Shown one piece after another: positions 1 to 8,826 of a DNA stretch of 64,000 nt. The stretch's first letter is position 1, and every line of letters begins with the position of its first letter. This DNA comes from Bradyrhizobium stylosanthis (GTDB lineage: Bacteria > Pseudomonadota > Alphaproteobacteria > Rhizobiales > Xanthobacteraceae), in contig NZ_LVEM01000001.1 of the NCBI RefSeq assembly GCF_001641335.1, positions 1,276,580 to 1,340,579 of the forward strand, in the 5' to 3' direction. Below the pieces are notes generated by a model. It saw only the letters and a program-made list of their open reading frames with translations, searched no databases and was not told the DNA's origin. Made by a program: the position numbers and the translations under genes.

Positions 1-971
1 CCATCGCCGCGCTCGGCTTTCGCGCCGCCGATCCGACCGGCTACGGACGCTTCATCGTCGAGGGCGACCGCCTGGTCGCGATCCGCGAGCAGGCCGACGC
101 CAGCGAAGCCGAGCGCAAGATCGATCTGTGCAATGCCGGCGTGATGGCGATCGACGGACGCCGCGCGCTCGAGATCCTCGAGAAGATCGGCAATGCCAAT
201 TCCAAGGGCGAATATTATCTGACGGATGCGGTCGAGATCGTCCGCAAGCAGGGATGGGAGTCCGTGGTGATCGAGACCAGCGAGGACGAAGTGCGCGGCA
301 TCAACACCAAGGCGCAGCTCGCCGAGGCCGAAGCCGTGATGCAGGCGCGCCTGCGCAAAGCGGCGATGGAGGCCGGCGTCACGCTGATCGCGCCGGAGAC
401 GGTTTATCTGTCCGCCGACACCGTGTTCGGCAAGGACGTCACCATCGAGCCGTTCGTTGTGATCGGCCCCGGCGTGTCGATCGCCGACGGCGCGGTGATC
501 CATTCGTTCTCGCACATCGTCGAGACCACGCTCGGCAAGAAGGTTTCGATCGGCCCCTATGCGCGGCTTCGGCCCGGCACCTCGCTCGGCGACGGCGCGC
601 GCATCGGCAATTTCGTGGAGACCAAGGCGGCGACGCTGGAGGCCGGCGTCAAGGTCAACCATCTCTCCTACATCGGCGATGCCACCGTCGGCGCCAATTC
701 CAACATCGGCGCCGGCACCATCACCTGCAACTACGACGGCTTCAAGAAGCACAAGACCATCATCGGGCAGGGCGCCTTCGTCGGCACCAACTCCTCGCTG
801 GTCGCGCCCGTGAAGATCGGCAACGGCGCCTATATCGGCTCGGGCTCGGTGATCACGAAGGACGTGCCTGATGATGCCATGGCGCTGGAGCGCAACCAGC
901 AGACCATCCGGGAAGGCGGCGCCAAGCGCTATCGCGAGATGAAGACGGGCGGCAAGAAGCCGGAGAAGTGA
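1..971 (+). CDS. glmU: Bifunctional N-acetylglucosamine-1-phosphate uridyltransferase / glucosamine-1-phosphate acetyltransferase, 3' part
   Basis: The gene is cut by the left window edge; the frame is open from base 3 to the TGA at 969-971, giving about 322 residues. The first part ([22 protein letters not shown]) is the end of the uridyltransferase domain. The rest is a left-handed beta-helix of hexapeptide repeats, with the GlmU acetyltransferase signatures [23 protein letters not shown] and [11 protein letters not shown]. GlmU makes UDP-GlcNAc from GlcN-1-P for peptidoglycan and lipopolysaccharide in the cytoplasm. glmS, the first enzyme of the same route, lies about 650 bp downstream on the same strand. 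Confidence 0.97.
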   Translation, partial: IAALGFRAADPTGYGRFIVEGDRLVAIREQADASEAERKIDLCNAGVMAIDGRRALEILEKIGNANSKGEYYLTDAVEIVRKQGWESVVIETSEDEVRGINTKAQLAEAEAVMQARLRKAAMEAGVTLIAPETVYLSADTVFGKDVTIEPFVVIGPGVSIADGAVIHSFSHIVETTLGKKVSIGPYARLRPGTSLGDGARIGNFVETKAATLEAGVKVNHLSYIGDATVGANSNIGAGTITCNYDGFKKHKTIIGQGAFVGTNSSLVAPVKIGNGAYIGSGSVITKDVPDDAMALERNQQTIREGGAKRYREMKTGGKKPEK

Positions 972-998
972 GCGGCCGCGTGCCAGGCCTGCGCGCTC

Positions 999-1181
999 AT
1001 GGTCGAGTTCATCCGCAGTCTCATCGATGTTCTCGTCGAGACCTTCATCACGGCGACGGGACGGGGCGTGCTGAGGCTGTTCGGCCTGCGCCGTCCTCAC
1101 GACATCGCTTCGCTGTTCGCAGGAATGGCCTGCTGGGCGCTCGTTGCCATCCTCATTTGGGCCGTCGTGGCGCCGAGTTGA
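999..1181 (+). CDS. Small membrane protein, unknown function
   Basis: A 60-residue ORF begins 27 bp after the glmU stop on the same strand. It has one clear hydrophobic segment in its C-terminal third (MACWALVAILIWAVVAP) and a basic stretch before it (LFGLRRPHD), which predicts a single-pass inner-membrane peptide with the N-terminus inside. The close spacing suggests co-transcription with glmU. No family was recognised. A short ORF could arise by chance, but its start, spacing and membrane segment favour a real gene. Confidence 0.5.
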   Translation: MVEFIRSLIDVLVETFITATGRGVLRLFGLRRPHDIASLFAGMACWALVAILIWAVVAPS

Positions 1182-1190
1182 GGGACCCCG

Positions 1191-1409
1191 CTATTCGTCG
1201 TCGGCGAATTCCGAGAAGATTGCGCGGGTCAGGCGCCAGCCGCGCGGTTTGGCGCGCTTGGCCGGCTCGCCCTGCACGTGCTTGACGAACACCGGCTTGC
1301 TTTCCTTGCCGCGCTGGGGCGGCGGCCAATGGGCGAGGTGCGTGCCCGAAGTCTCGCTGGCACGCAGATACAATGATGACAGACCTTTGCGGTCGGATGA
1401 GCCTTTCAT
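1191..1409 (-). CDS. Small basic hypothetical protein
   Basis: This is a 72-residue ORF on the minus strand, convergent with the preceding small gene (9 bp between stops). I chose the internal ATG at 1409 (MKGSSDRKG) over the longer frame because it follows a purine-rich AGGAGA stretch and avoids an atypical N-terminus. The protein is rich in Lys, Arg and Pro and ends in an acidic FADDE tail. There is no signal peptide or membrane segment. Function is unknown. Confidence 0.5.
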   Translation of the reverse strand: MKGSSDRKGLSSLYLRASETSGTHLAHWPPPQRGKESKPVFVKHVQGEPAKRAKPRGWRLTRAIFSEFADDE

Positions 1410-1628
1410 GGCCTTGTTCTCCTGACCGGAATCGTTGGTCAAACTTGTTGACAACAAGTTAACGTGCGGGGTTAAAGGCCGGCCACAACGACGCAGGCAG
1501 GGCCTGGTACGGTCGGATGCTGTCTCAATCGGCAATAATTATTGAGTATCTGGTTCCTTGGGAATTTCGCTAAAAACTGAACGTGTCGTTTTGGCGATTT
1601 TTCGACGATTTGGGGGATATTGATCCGC

Positions 1629-3455
1629 ATGTGCGGGATTGTCGGCATTCTCGGGCGCGAACCGGTTGCAGAGCAATTGGTGGATTCGCTCAAGCGTCTT
1701 GAATATCGCGGCTATGACTCCGCGGGCGTTGCCACGCTCGAAGGCAAGCATCTCGAGCGCCGCCGCGCCGAGGGCAAGCTGAAGAACCTGGAGAAGCGTC
1801 TGGAGGCCGAGCCGCTCAAGGGCACGACCGGCATCGGTCACACCCGCTGGGCCACCCACGGCAAGCCGACCGTCAACAACGCCCATCCGCACGCGACCGA
1901 GCGCGTCGCCGTGGTCCACAACGGCATCATCGAGAATTTCCGCGAGCTGCGCGAGGAGCTCGAGAAGAAGGGCGCGGTGTTCCACACCGAGACCGACACC
2001 GAGATCGTGCTGCATCTCGTCGACGATTTGCTGACGCGCGGCAACAAGCCGGTCGAGGCGGTGAAGCTCGCGCTGGGACGCCTGCGCGGCGCCTTCGCGC
2101 TCGGCTTCATCTTCGCCGGCGACGACGACCTCATGATCGGCGCCCGCAACGGCCCGCCGCTCGCGATCGGCTATGGCGACGGCGAGATGTTTCTCGGCTC
2201 CGACGCCATCGCGCTCGGCCCGTTCACCGACACGATCAGCTATCTCGAGGACGGCGACTGGGTCGTCCTGACCCGCAAGAGCGCCACGATCTTCGACAAG
2301 GACGGAAACGCCGTCCAGCGCGAGAAGATCAGGCACGCCGCCTCGACCTCGCTGGTCGACAAGGCCAACTATCGCCACTTCATGGCCAAGGAGATCCACG
2401 AGCAGCCGGAAGTGGTCGGCCACACCCTGGCGCGCTACGTCGACATGGCGAGCGAGCGCGTGTCGCTGCCGGTCAAGCTGCCGTTCGATTTCAACGAGAT
2501 CCGCCGCATCAACATCACCGCCTGCGGCACTGCGAGCTATGCCGGCTTCGTCGCCAAATACTGGTTCGAGCGCTTTGCGCGCGTGCCGGTCGAGGTCGAT
2601 GTCGCCTCCGAATTCCGCTACCGCGAGGCGCCGCTGCGCAAGGGCGATCTCGCCATCTTCATCTCGCAGTCGGGCGAGACCGCCGACACGCTGGCTGCGC
2701 TGCGCTACGCCAAGGCCGAGGGCGTGCACACGATCGCCGTGGTCAACGTGCCGACCTCGACCATCGCGCGCGAGAGCGAGACCGTGCTGCAGACGCTGGC
2801 CGGTCCCGAGATCGGCGTCGCCTCGACCAAGGCCTTTACGTGCCAGCTCATGGTGCTCGCCAACCTTGCGATCGCCGCCGGCAAGGCCAGGGGCGAATTA
2901 TCCGACGAGGACGAGACCAAGCTGGTCCACGGCCTCGTCGAGGTCCCGCGCCTGATGTCGGACGCGCTCACCACCGAGCTGCAGATCGAGAAGCTCTCGC
3001 GCGAGATCGCGAAGTCGCGCGACGTGCTCTATCTCGGCCGCGGCACCAGCTTCCCGCTCGCGCTCGAAGGCGCGCTGAAGCTGAAGGAGATCTCCTACAT
3101 CCACGCCGAGGGCTATGCCGCCGGCGAGCTCAAGCACGGCCCGATCGCCCTGATCGACGAGACCATGCCGGTCGTGGTCATCGCGCCCTACGACCGTGTG
3201 TTCGAGAAGACCGTCTCCAACATGCAGGAGGTCGCCGCCCGCGGCGGCAAGATCATCCTGATGACCGACGCGAAGGGCGCGGAGGAGGCGACGGTGGATT
3301 CCCTCGTCACCATCGTCATGCCCGACATGGCGGCGGCGTTCACGCCGATGGTCTACGCCGTCCCGGTCCAGCTGCTCGCCTATCATACGGCTGTCATCAT
3401 GGGCACCGACGTCGACCAGCCGCGCAATCTCGCGAAATCGGTGACCGTGGAATAG
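1629..3455 (+). CDS. glmS: Glutamine--fructose-6-phosphate aminotransferase (isomerizing)
   Basis: This 608-residue protein matches the usual GlmS length (about 609). I chose the ATG at 1629 because it gives MCGIVG, where Cys2 becomes the N-terminal nucleophile of the glutaminase after Met removal; a TTG three codons upstream is not credible. The class II amidotransferase domain shows HTRWATHG and HNGIIENF. Two SIS domains follow, with TACGTASYAG, SQSGETADT and the C-terminal DQPRNLAKSVTVE. The enzyme makes glucosamine-6-phosphate from fructose-6-phosphate and glutamine. The neighbouring glmU supports a UDP-GlcNAc cluster. No glmS ribozyme-like leader was seen. Confidence 0.98.
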   Translation: MCGIVGILGREPVAEQLVDSLKRLEYRGYDSAGVATLEGKHLERRRAEGKLKNLEKRLEAEPLKGTTGIGHTRWATHGKPTVNNAHPHATERVAVVHNGIIENFRELREELEKKGAVFHTETDTEIVLHLVDDLLTRGNKPVEAVKLALGRLRGAFALGFIFAGDDDLMIGARNGPPLAIGYGDGEMFLGSDAIALGPFTDTISYLEDGDWVVLTRKSATIFDKDGNAVQREKIRHAASTSLVDKANYRHFMAKEIHEQPEVVGHTLARYVDMASERVSLPVKLPFDFNEIRRINITACGTASYAGFVAKYWFERFARVPVEVDVASEFRYREAPLRKGDLAIFISQSGETADTLAALRYAKAEGVHTIAVVNVPTSTIARESETVLQTLAGPEIGVASTKAFTCQLMVLANLAIAAGKARGELSDEDETKLVHGLVEVPRLMSDALTTELQIEKLSREIAKSRDVLYLGRGTSFPLALEGALKLKEISYIHAEGYAAGELKHGPIALIDETMPVVVIAPYDRVFEKTVSNMQEVAARGGKIILMTDAKGAEEATVDSLVTIVMPDMAAAFTPMVYAVPVQLLAYHTAVIMGTDVDQPRNLAKSVTVE

Positions 3456-3545
3456 GCAGAAGGGATACCGGTCGCGTCGCTTCGTGGTCTTCCAAAACCT
3501 GCTAGAAGACCCTAGCTTGTCAGCTGCGACCGACCTGGAACCCGA

Positions 3546-4322
3546 ATGACCACCCGCGACGACGTCCCTGCGCCGCTTGATCCCGCACCGGAACCGCATA
3601 CCGGGCTGATGGGCCGCTTCCGCAATTATTTCCTGACCGGCCTCGTGGTGACGGGGCCGATCGCGATCACCCTCTATCTGGTTTGGTGGTTCGTCACCTG
3701 GGTCGACGGCGTGGTGCGGCCCTTCGTCCCACTCGCTTATCGTCCCGAGACCTATCTGCCCTACGGCGTTCCTGGCTGGGGACTGATTGTCGCGTTCTTC
3801 ACGCTGACCCTGGTCGGTTTCCTCGCGGCGAACCTGATCGGCCGGACGCTGGTCGATGTCGGCGAGACCTTCCTCGGCCGCATCCCGGCGGTGCGTGCCA
3901 TCTATCGCGGCCTGAAGCAGGTGTTCGAGACGCTGTTCTCGGGCAAGGGCTCGAGCTTCCGCAAAGTGGGGCTGGTCGAGTTTCCCTCGCCGGGCATGTG
4001 GTCGATCGTGCTGATCTCGCAATCGCCGAGCGAGGACATCGCTCGCAGCCTGCCGGGACAGGAAGAGCATGTCTCGGTGTTCCTGCCGTGCTCGCCGAAC
4101 CCGACCACGGGCTTCTTCTTCTACGTGCCCAGAAGCAAGATCATCGAGGTCGACCTCACCGCCGAGGACGCCGCGACGCTGATCATGTCGGCCGGCGTGG
4201 TGCAGCCGGGCTCGGCGCCCGACCCGAAGAAGGCTGCGGCGCTCGCGGGCATGGCCAATGCCGCGCGCATCGCCAACGCCTCGACGCTCCAGCAACAGCC
4301 CCAGCCTGCGAAGGTGGAGTAG
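3546..4322 (+). CDS. DUF502-family membrane protein
   Basis: A 258-residue protein with two hydrophobic segments (about residues 28-52 and 75-97) followed by a soluble C-terminal domain. GRIPAVRAIYRGLKQ and the stretch PCSPNPTTGFFFYVP are typical of the DUF502 family of bacterial and plant membrane proteins, whose function is not established. The last 40 residues are Ala- and Gln-rich. It starts 90 bp after glmS on the same strand, so co-transcription is possible. The family call is confident; no function is claimed. Confidence 0.85.
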   Translation: MTTRDDVPAPLDPAPEPHTGLMGRFRNYFLTGLVVTGPIAITLYLVWWFVTWVDGVVRPFVPLAYRPETYLPYGVPGWGLIVAFFTLTLVGFLAANLIGRTLVDVGETFLGRIPAVRAIYRGLKQVFETLFSGKGSSFRKVGLVEFPSPGMWSIVLISQSPSEDIARSLPGQEEHVSVFLPCSPNPTTGFFFYVPRSKIIEVDLTAEDAATLIMSAGVVQPGSAPDPKKAAALAGMANAARIANASTLQQQPQPAKVE

Positions 4323-4427
4323 GGCCATTCCGCTGCGGGATGGCCGCGTTCACGCAAGGCCTCGCATCCTCTGCTAATCTTCCGGTCGAATTGAGCGCCT
4401 CGCTCAAAGTTCGATCTGGAGTGCACG

Positions 4428-5285
4428 ATGTCAAAGACCATTGCGATCCTCGCGCCCGGCGCCATGGGCAGCGCCGTCGCCCGCCGTCTCAGCGAAAACG
4501 GCGCGCGCGTGCTGACGTCGCTGAAGGGGCGGAGCGAGGCGACGCAAAAGCGCGCCGCGGATGCCGGCATGATCGGCGCCGAGGACGAGGCGATCGCGGA
4601 CGCCGATATCATCCTCTCGATCGTGCCGCCGGGCGAAGCGGTCGCATTGGCCGAACGGCTGGCGGCGCTGATCGTCAGGCGCGAGAAGAAGCCGATCGTG
4701 GTCGATTGCAACGCCGTCAATGTCGATACCGTGCAAAGGATCGAGGAGATCATCGGCTCGGCACAGGCGCCGTTCGTCGATGGCGGCATCATCGGCTTCC
4801 CGCCGCAGAAAGGCGGCAAGAGCCCGGCCTTCTACATGTCCGGCGAGTACGCAGGGGACATCGCGATGCTCCGGGATTTCGGCCTCGACGTGCGGATTGT
4901 CGAAGGGCCGGTCGGCGCGGCATCGGCGTTGAAGATGTCCTATGCCGGAATCGTCAAGGGCCTCGCCGGCATCGGATCGGCCATGGTCGTCGCTGCCACC
5001 AAAGCGGGCGCTGCGGATGCGCTGCGCGACGAACTCGCGCTCAGCCAGCCCGCGATCCTCGCCCGCCTCGAAGTCGCGTTGCCGGACATGATCCCGAAAG
5101 CCTATCGCTGGGTCGCGGAGATGCGGGAGATTTCCGGCTTCCTCGGCGCCGACCATCCGGCCAGCCAGATCTACGAAGGCTTCGCGCGCTGGTTCGAGCA
5201 TCTGGCCGCAGACGCAAAGGGCGAGGCGGTGGATGCGGAGCTGCTGAAGGCGTTTTCCGCGGGTATCGCGCAGAAGAAATCCTGA
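4428..5285 (+). CDS. NAD(P)-binding 6-phosphogluconate-dehydrogenase-like oxidoreductase
   Basis: A 285-residue protein. The N-terminal Rossmann motif is IAILAPGAMGSAVARRL (GxGxxG-like, with the first Gly replaced by Ala-Pro). VVDCNAVNVDTV and FVDGGIIGFPP belong to the beta-hydroxyacid dehydrogenase/6PGDH superfamily. The C-terminal helical domain, with KMSYAGIVKGLAG (Lys in the position of the catalytic lysine), resembles the DUF1932-type domain. The substrate cannot be told from sequence. It stands alone between DUF502 and a convergent kinase-like gene. Confidence 0.85.
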   Translation: MSKTIAILAPGAMGSAVARRLSENGARVLTSLKGRSEATQKRAADAGMIGAEDEAIADADIILSIVPPGEAVALAERLAALIVRREKKPIVVDCNAVNVDTVQRIEEIIGSAQAPFVDGGIIGFPPQKGGKSPAFYMSGEYAGDIAMLRDFGLDVRIVEGPVGAASALKMSYAGIVKGLAGIGSAMVVAATKAGAADALRDELALSQPAILARLEVALPDMIPKAYRWVAEMREISGFLGADHPASQIYEGFARWFEHLAADAKGEAVDAELLKAFSAGIAQKKS

Positions 5286-5295
5286 TCGTCAGGTC

Positions 5296-5817
5296 TCACT
5301 CGCCGTCTATCGAGACGGACTCCAGAAAGCCCTGGATGTCCCGGTCGCGTCTCAGGCGCAGGACCGGGACATCGGGGCCATGTTGGATGCGCTCGGCTTC
5401 GATGTCAGGCACGCGCTCGACGTCGTAGCGCCAGGCCTCCTTCATCAGTTTCCAGTCGAACTGTTCCGGACATCCCTCGGGCAGATCGGGGCGAGCCGTG
5501 TCGCGATCGAAGGCCGAGCGCCAGAGGATGCGCCACTGGCAGACCCAGCGCGGGCGGTCGATGACGACGAGAACATCGGCACGTGCGATCGTGAGATCGA
5601 ACGCCAGCCCCGAGAAGCTGCCGTCGACGACCCATGCATCGCCCGCGATCGCCTCTGCGACGCGCGTCCGAAAGCCTGCCTTGTCGGATGGTGTCCAGCC
5701 CGGTTGCCAATAGAGGACGTCGAGATGCACCACCGGCAGCCCAAGCTTCTGCCCAAGCTTGCGAGCAAGGCTCGTCTTTCCGCTGCCTTGTGAGCCAACC
5801 ACGATGATCCGGCGCAT
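5296..5817 (-). CDS. P-loop kinase-like ATPase (adenylate-kinase / topology-modulation type)
   Basis: A 173-residue protein beginning MRRIIVVGSQGSGKTSLARKL, a clear Walker A loop at about residues 8-15. It continues with LPVVHLDVLYWQPGW and VVDGSF, features of the small adenylate-kinase-like proteins often annotated as DNA topology modulation protein (FlaR). DVLVVIDRPRWVC would be the Walker B-like strand. The substrate is unknown. It converges with the dehydrogenase gene (10 bp between stops). Confidence 0.8.
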   Translation of the reverse strand: MRRIIVVGSQGSGKTSLARKLGQKLGLPVVHLDVLYWQPGWTPSDKAGFRTRVAEAIAGDAWVVDGSFSGLAFDLTIARADVLVVIDRPRWVCQWRILWRSAFDRDTARPDLPEGCPEQFDWKLMKEAWRYDVERVPDIEAERIQHGPDVPVLRLRRDRDIQGFLESVSIDGE

Positions 5818-5873
5818 GGCGGGAGGGTTGCACGAAGTCGGTCGCGGCGAAAGGGCAAGCCGCCTGAACTAGT

Positions 5874-5953
5874 CGTCATTGCGAGCGCAGCGAAGCAATC
5901 CGGACTCTTTCCGCGGAGGCAGTCTGGATTGCCTCGCTGCGCTCGCAATGACG
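5874..5953. repeat. Long palindromic intergenic repeat, family A (GTCATTGCGAG type)
   Basis: The left arm (5874-5908, beginning CGTCATTGCGAGCGCAGCGA) and right arm (about 5921-5953, ending CGCTGCGCTCGCAATGACG) are nearly perfect inverted complements. They form a stem of over 30 bp around a loop of about 12 nt. It sits between two divergent genes. Reading frames crossing it give RAQRGNP/ALAMT-like peptides, a recognisable artefact of this repeat type. Confidence 0.85.
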
Positions 5954-6023
5954 GCCAGGAGACGGAGCGAGGCTCGTCTGCTAATGTCTCAGCGGCAGCA
6001 ATTCTACTGCAGTGGGAGTTCGA

Positions 6024-6953
6024 ATGAGAGTGCTCGTGATCGGCGCAGGCGCGCTTGGCGGCTACTACGGAGCTTGCCTGGTCCGGGCGGGCCGCGACGT
6101 GACCTTCCTGGTGCGGCCGGCGCGGGCAGGGCAATTGCAGCGGAATGGACTGCAGGTCGCAAGCCCGCATGGCGACTTCGCCGTAGAGCCGAAGCTGGTT
6201 GTGGCCGGCGATCTCAGGGAGCCGTTCGACGTCGTGCTCGCCGGCGTGAAGGCCTACTCGCTCGATGACGCGATGAACCAGTTTGCGCCCGCGGTCGGCC
6301 CCAACACGATGATCCTGCCGATCCTGAACGGATTGAAACATATCGACGCGCTCATTGGGCGGTTCGGCGCCGCGCGCGTCCTTGGCGGGCTCGCCAATGT
6401 CAGCGCGGGCCTCGATGCGGATGGCCGCGTCGTCCAGTTCATGGCCAATCAGACGATTGTCTTCGGCGAGACCGCGGGCGCCCTGAGCGAGCGTGCGCTC
6501 GCGCTGGAGGCGCTGCTCCAGGTTCCCGGCATCGACGTGCGCGCCAGCGAAGCAATCATGCAGGACATGTGGGAGAAATTCGTCCAGCTCTCGACGCTGG
6601 CCGGCATCACCTGCCTGATGCGCGCGAGCATCGGCGACATCCTGGCCGTGCCGAACGGCGAGCAGTCCATTTTCCGCCTGTTCGCCGAATGCTGCGCCGT
6701 CGCAACGGCGTCGGGTTTCGAGCCGCGCGCGCCGTTCATCGAGTTCGACCGCAAGCTCTTCACCACGCTGGATTCGCCGCTCAAGGCCTCGATGCTGCGC
6801 GACATCGAGCGCGGCTCGATCACCGAAGCGGAGCACATCCTCGGCGACATGGCCAATCGCGCCCGCGCGCTCGGCATCGACACGCCGCTGCTGGATCTCG
6901 CCCGCGCGCATGTGGCGGCCTACGAGATCGGGCGTCGGAGGGCCGCAGGCTAG
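6024..6953 (+). CDS. Ketopantoate reductase family protein (PanE/ApbA)
   Basis: A 309-residue protein. The ATG at 6024 gives MRVLVIGAGALGGYYGACL, a NADPH-binding GxGxxG at residues 7-12; the longer GTG start only adds four residues. ILPILNGL (LNG motif) and the C-terminal KASMLRDIERGSITEAEHI match the ketopantoate reductase fold, where Lys, Asn and Glu serve in catalysis. PanE reduces 2-dehydropantoate to pantoate for coenzyme A. Alphaproteobacteria usually carry several paralogues, so the substrate of this one is uncertain. Confidence 0.85.
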   Translation: MRVLVIGAGALGGYYGACLVRAGRDVTFLVRPARAGQLQRNGLQVASPHGDFAVEPKLVVAGDLREPFDVVLAGVKAYSLDDAMNQFAPAVGPNTMILPILNGLKHIDALIGRFGAARVLGGLANVSAGLDADGRVVQFMANQTIVFGETAGALSERALALEALLQVPGIDVRASEAIMQDMWEKFVQLSTLAGITCLMRASIGDILAVPNGEQSIFRLFAECCAVATASGFEPRAPFIEFDRKLFTTLDSPLKASMLRDIERGSITEAEHILGDMANRARALGIDTPLLDLARAHVAAYEIGRRRAAG

Positions 6954-6994
6954 CCCGCCATCCGCGGACACGGCGATATTGTGCCGGGCAACGC

Positions 6995-8734
6995 CTAGCT
7001 TGCTTCCATCAGCGGCAGATCCCCGTCGACCTGGTCGCGCGACCAGAACTGCATGACGCAGCGAAGCCCGCCGGGATTGAAGTCCAGATTCACGGACCAG
7101 CCGGTCTCGCCGGCAAACATGCCGGTGATCATCTTGGTCCCGAAGCCGCGGCGCGTGGGCTTGTGGACCAGCGGACCGTCCCGTTCCGTCCAGGACAGGC
7201 GAACCAGACCGGTCTCGTCCACCGTCCAGGAAATCTGCAGCTTGCCCGACGGGACCGAGAACGCGCCATATTTGGCCGCGTTGGTGCTGAGCTCCTGCAG
7301 CGCGGCGGAGATCGCCAATGTGACCTTTGGCGGCAGCAGAAGATCGGGGCCGTCGATGTCGAGACGTTCGGGACCGGCATAGGGTGCCAGGGTCTGCCTG
7401 ACGATGGACTCCAGGCTGACGCCGACCCAGTTGTTTTCGGTGAGGAGATTGTAGGCCTGCGACAGCGCCAACAGCCGGCCCTCGAATGCGGCCGCGTACT
7501 CGTTGAGGTCGCTTGAACTCGCACGCGACAGCCGCGCGATCGACTGGACGGTGCCGAGCGTGTTCTTGACCCGGTGATTGATTTCGTCCAGCAGCGCCTT
7601 CTGCTGCTTCAGCGCGCCGGCGAGCTCGCTTCCAACATGATAGAGCACCTTCTTCATCCGGTTGACTTCGCTGATTGCGCCCAGCTTAGGCTCGGCAGCA
7701 CCGGAACGCAGACCTGCGACATATCGTTCGAGATCGGAGAATTCGGCCAGGAAGCGCCGGGAGATCAGGCGTGCCAGCGCCAATCCGAGGACGAGCGTGA
7801 ACGCCGTCAGCGCGACGATCCATTCGACCGTCCGGTGCAATGGGCCGTCGATGACGTCGCGTGGAACGGCAAGGTTGATCGACCAGCTGCTCTGGTTGGA
7901 TCGCAGCAGCGAGGTGTAGGTGGGAACGCCGGTCCGCGACACCGCCTCGATCCACCAGGCGGACGGCTTTCCGAGTTGGGCCATGACCGCAGGAATGGTC
8001 GGCTGTCCCACCAGATCGTCGCCATCGAGCAACGGGCGCCTCGCCAGAAGCAGTCCGTTCGCATCGATGATGCTGCCCACCATTCCGGCGGAGACATATT
8101 CATCCATCATCGATGAAAGGTATCGCGTCGACAGTCCGATGTTGAGCGCGTAACGGATCTCGCCGCCGATACGGACCGGAACGGCGATCGTGACGATCGG
8201 TTGACCGTCGACCACGGCCCGCTGCAGGCCGGACACTTGCGGGCGGCCGGTCTCGATCGCCCGGCGCTCGACGTCGAATTCGGTGCGCTTGGGCAAGGGG
8301 GCATCGAGCTCGAGGCGCGTATTCGCGATCTGCTGACCATCGGGGGCATAGAGCACGATGGCGACGCCCCCGATCAGCTTGACCGCCTGCACGGCATGCT
8401 CCCTGAACTCCGCAAACCGGCCCTGCGCCAGTGAAGGCGACAGGGCGAGGACCTGCAGGTCGTCGATGATGTTTGCGATGCGCAGGTCGGCGGCGTTGCG
8501 CATGAGGCGCAGCCTGTCCTCGTACTCGGCCTTGGTGAGCTGGGAGGATTCGGCGACGAAATGGTAGGCGAGAAAGGCCGCACAGGCCGTGACCGGGACG
8601 GCGGTGGTGATGGCCAGCAGCAGCAGATATGCGGAAACAGGCCAGGTCAGCAGCGACCGCCTGAACCAACCCCTTCTTCGACTCCCCAAACCTCGCACCT
8701 GTCGCTCACCCCATTGGCGAGGCTGATCTCGCAA
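6995..8734 (-). CDS. HWE-family sensor histidine kinase with periplasmic cache-type domain
   Basis: A 579-residue protein. TM1 lies at about 33-57 and TM2 at about 303-323, flanking a periplasmic region of about 245 residues that resembles a dCache sensor (VLYAPDGQQIANT, GSIIDANGLLLARR). A HAMP-like linker follows. The phospho-acceptor box is LLDEINHRVKNTLG (His387). The ATP-binding domain has LQELSTNAAKYGA and ends with WTERDGPLVHKP and RRGFGTKMI, the HWE/HisKA_2 pattern. No response regulator is adjacent; a single-domain receiver occurs at 58.9 kb. The start could be a few codons downstream. Confidence 0.9.
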   Translation of the reverse strand: MRDQPRQWGERQVRGLGSRRRGWFRRSLLTWPVSAYLLLLAITTAVPVTACAAFLAYHFVAESSQLTKAEYEDRLRLMRNAADLRIANIIDDLQVLALSPSLAQGRFAEFREHAVQAVKLIGGVAIVLYAPDGQQIANTRLELDAPLPKRTEFDVERRAIETGRPQVSGLQRAVVDGQPIVTIAVPVRIGGEIRYALNIGLSTRYLSSMMDEYVSAGMVGSIIDANGLLLARRPLLDGDDLVGQPTIPAVMAQLGKPSAWWIEAVSRTGVPTYTSLLRSNQSSWSINLAVPRDVIDGPLHRTVEWIVALTAFTLVLGLALARLISRRFLAEFSDLERYVAGLRSGAAEPKLGAISEVNRMKKVLYHVGSELAGALKQQKALLDEINHRVKNTLGTVQSIARLSRASSSDLNEYAAAFEGRLLALSQAYNLLTENNWVGVSLESIVRQTLAPYAGPERLDIDGPDLLLPPKVTLAISAALQELSTNAAKYGAFSVPSGKLQISWTVDETGLVRLSWTERDGPLVHKPTRRGFGTKMITGMFAGETGWSVNLDFNPGGLRCVMQFWSRDQVDGDLPLMEAS

Positions 8735-8826
8735 TTGATTCCTTCAAGGTACCGGCTCGGCCGCGGCGAGCAACATGCGATGTGATGGAACCTGCTGCCG
8801 GAACCTTTGTTCCGAACGCGGTCCGA

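Noticed and set aside
1410..1628. glmS ribozyme or riboswitch upstream of glmS
   Set aside because: No glmS-ribozyme core was seen, and this class is not expected outside Gram-positive bacteria.
5874..5953. CRISPR-like repeats
   Set aside because: The palindromic elements are single, dispersed inverted repeats without regular spacers or cas genes.
5445..6971. A 508-codon minus-strand frame
   Set aside because: It covers the kinase-like gene in another frame, the palindromic repeat and the PanE-like gene in antisense; the protein has no family features.
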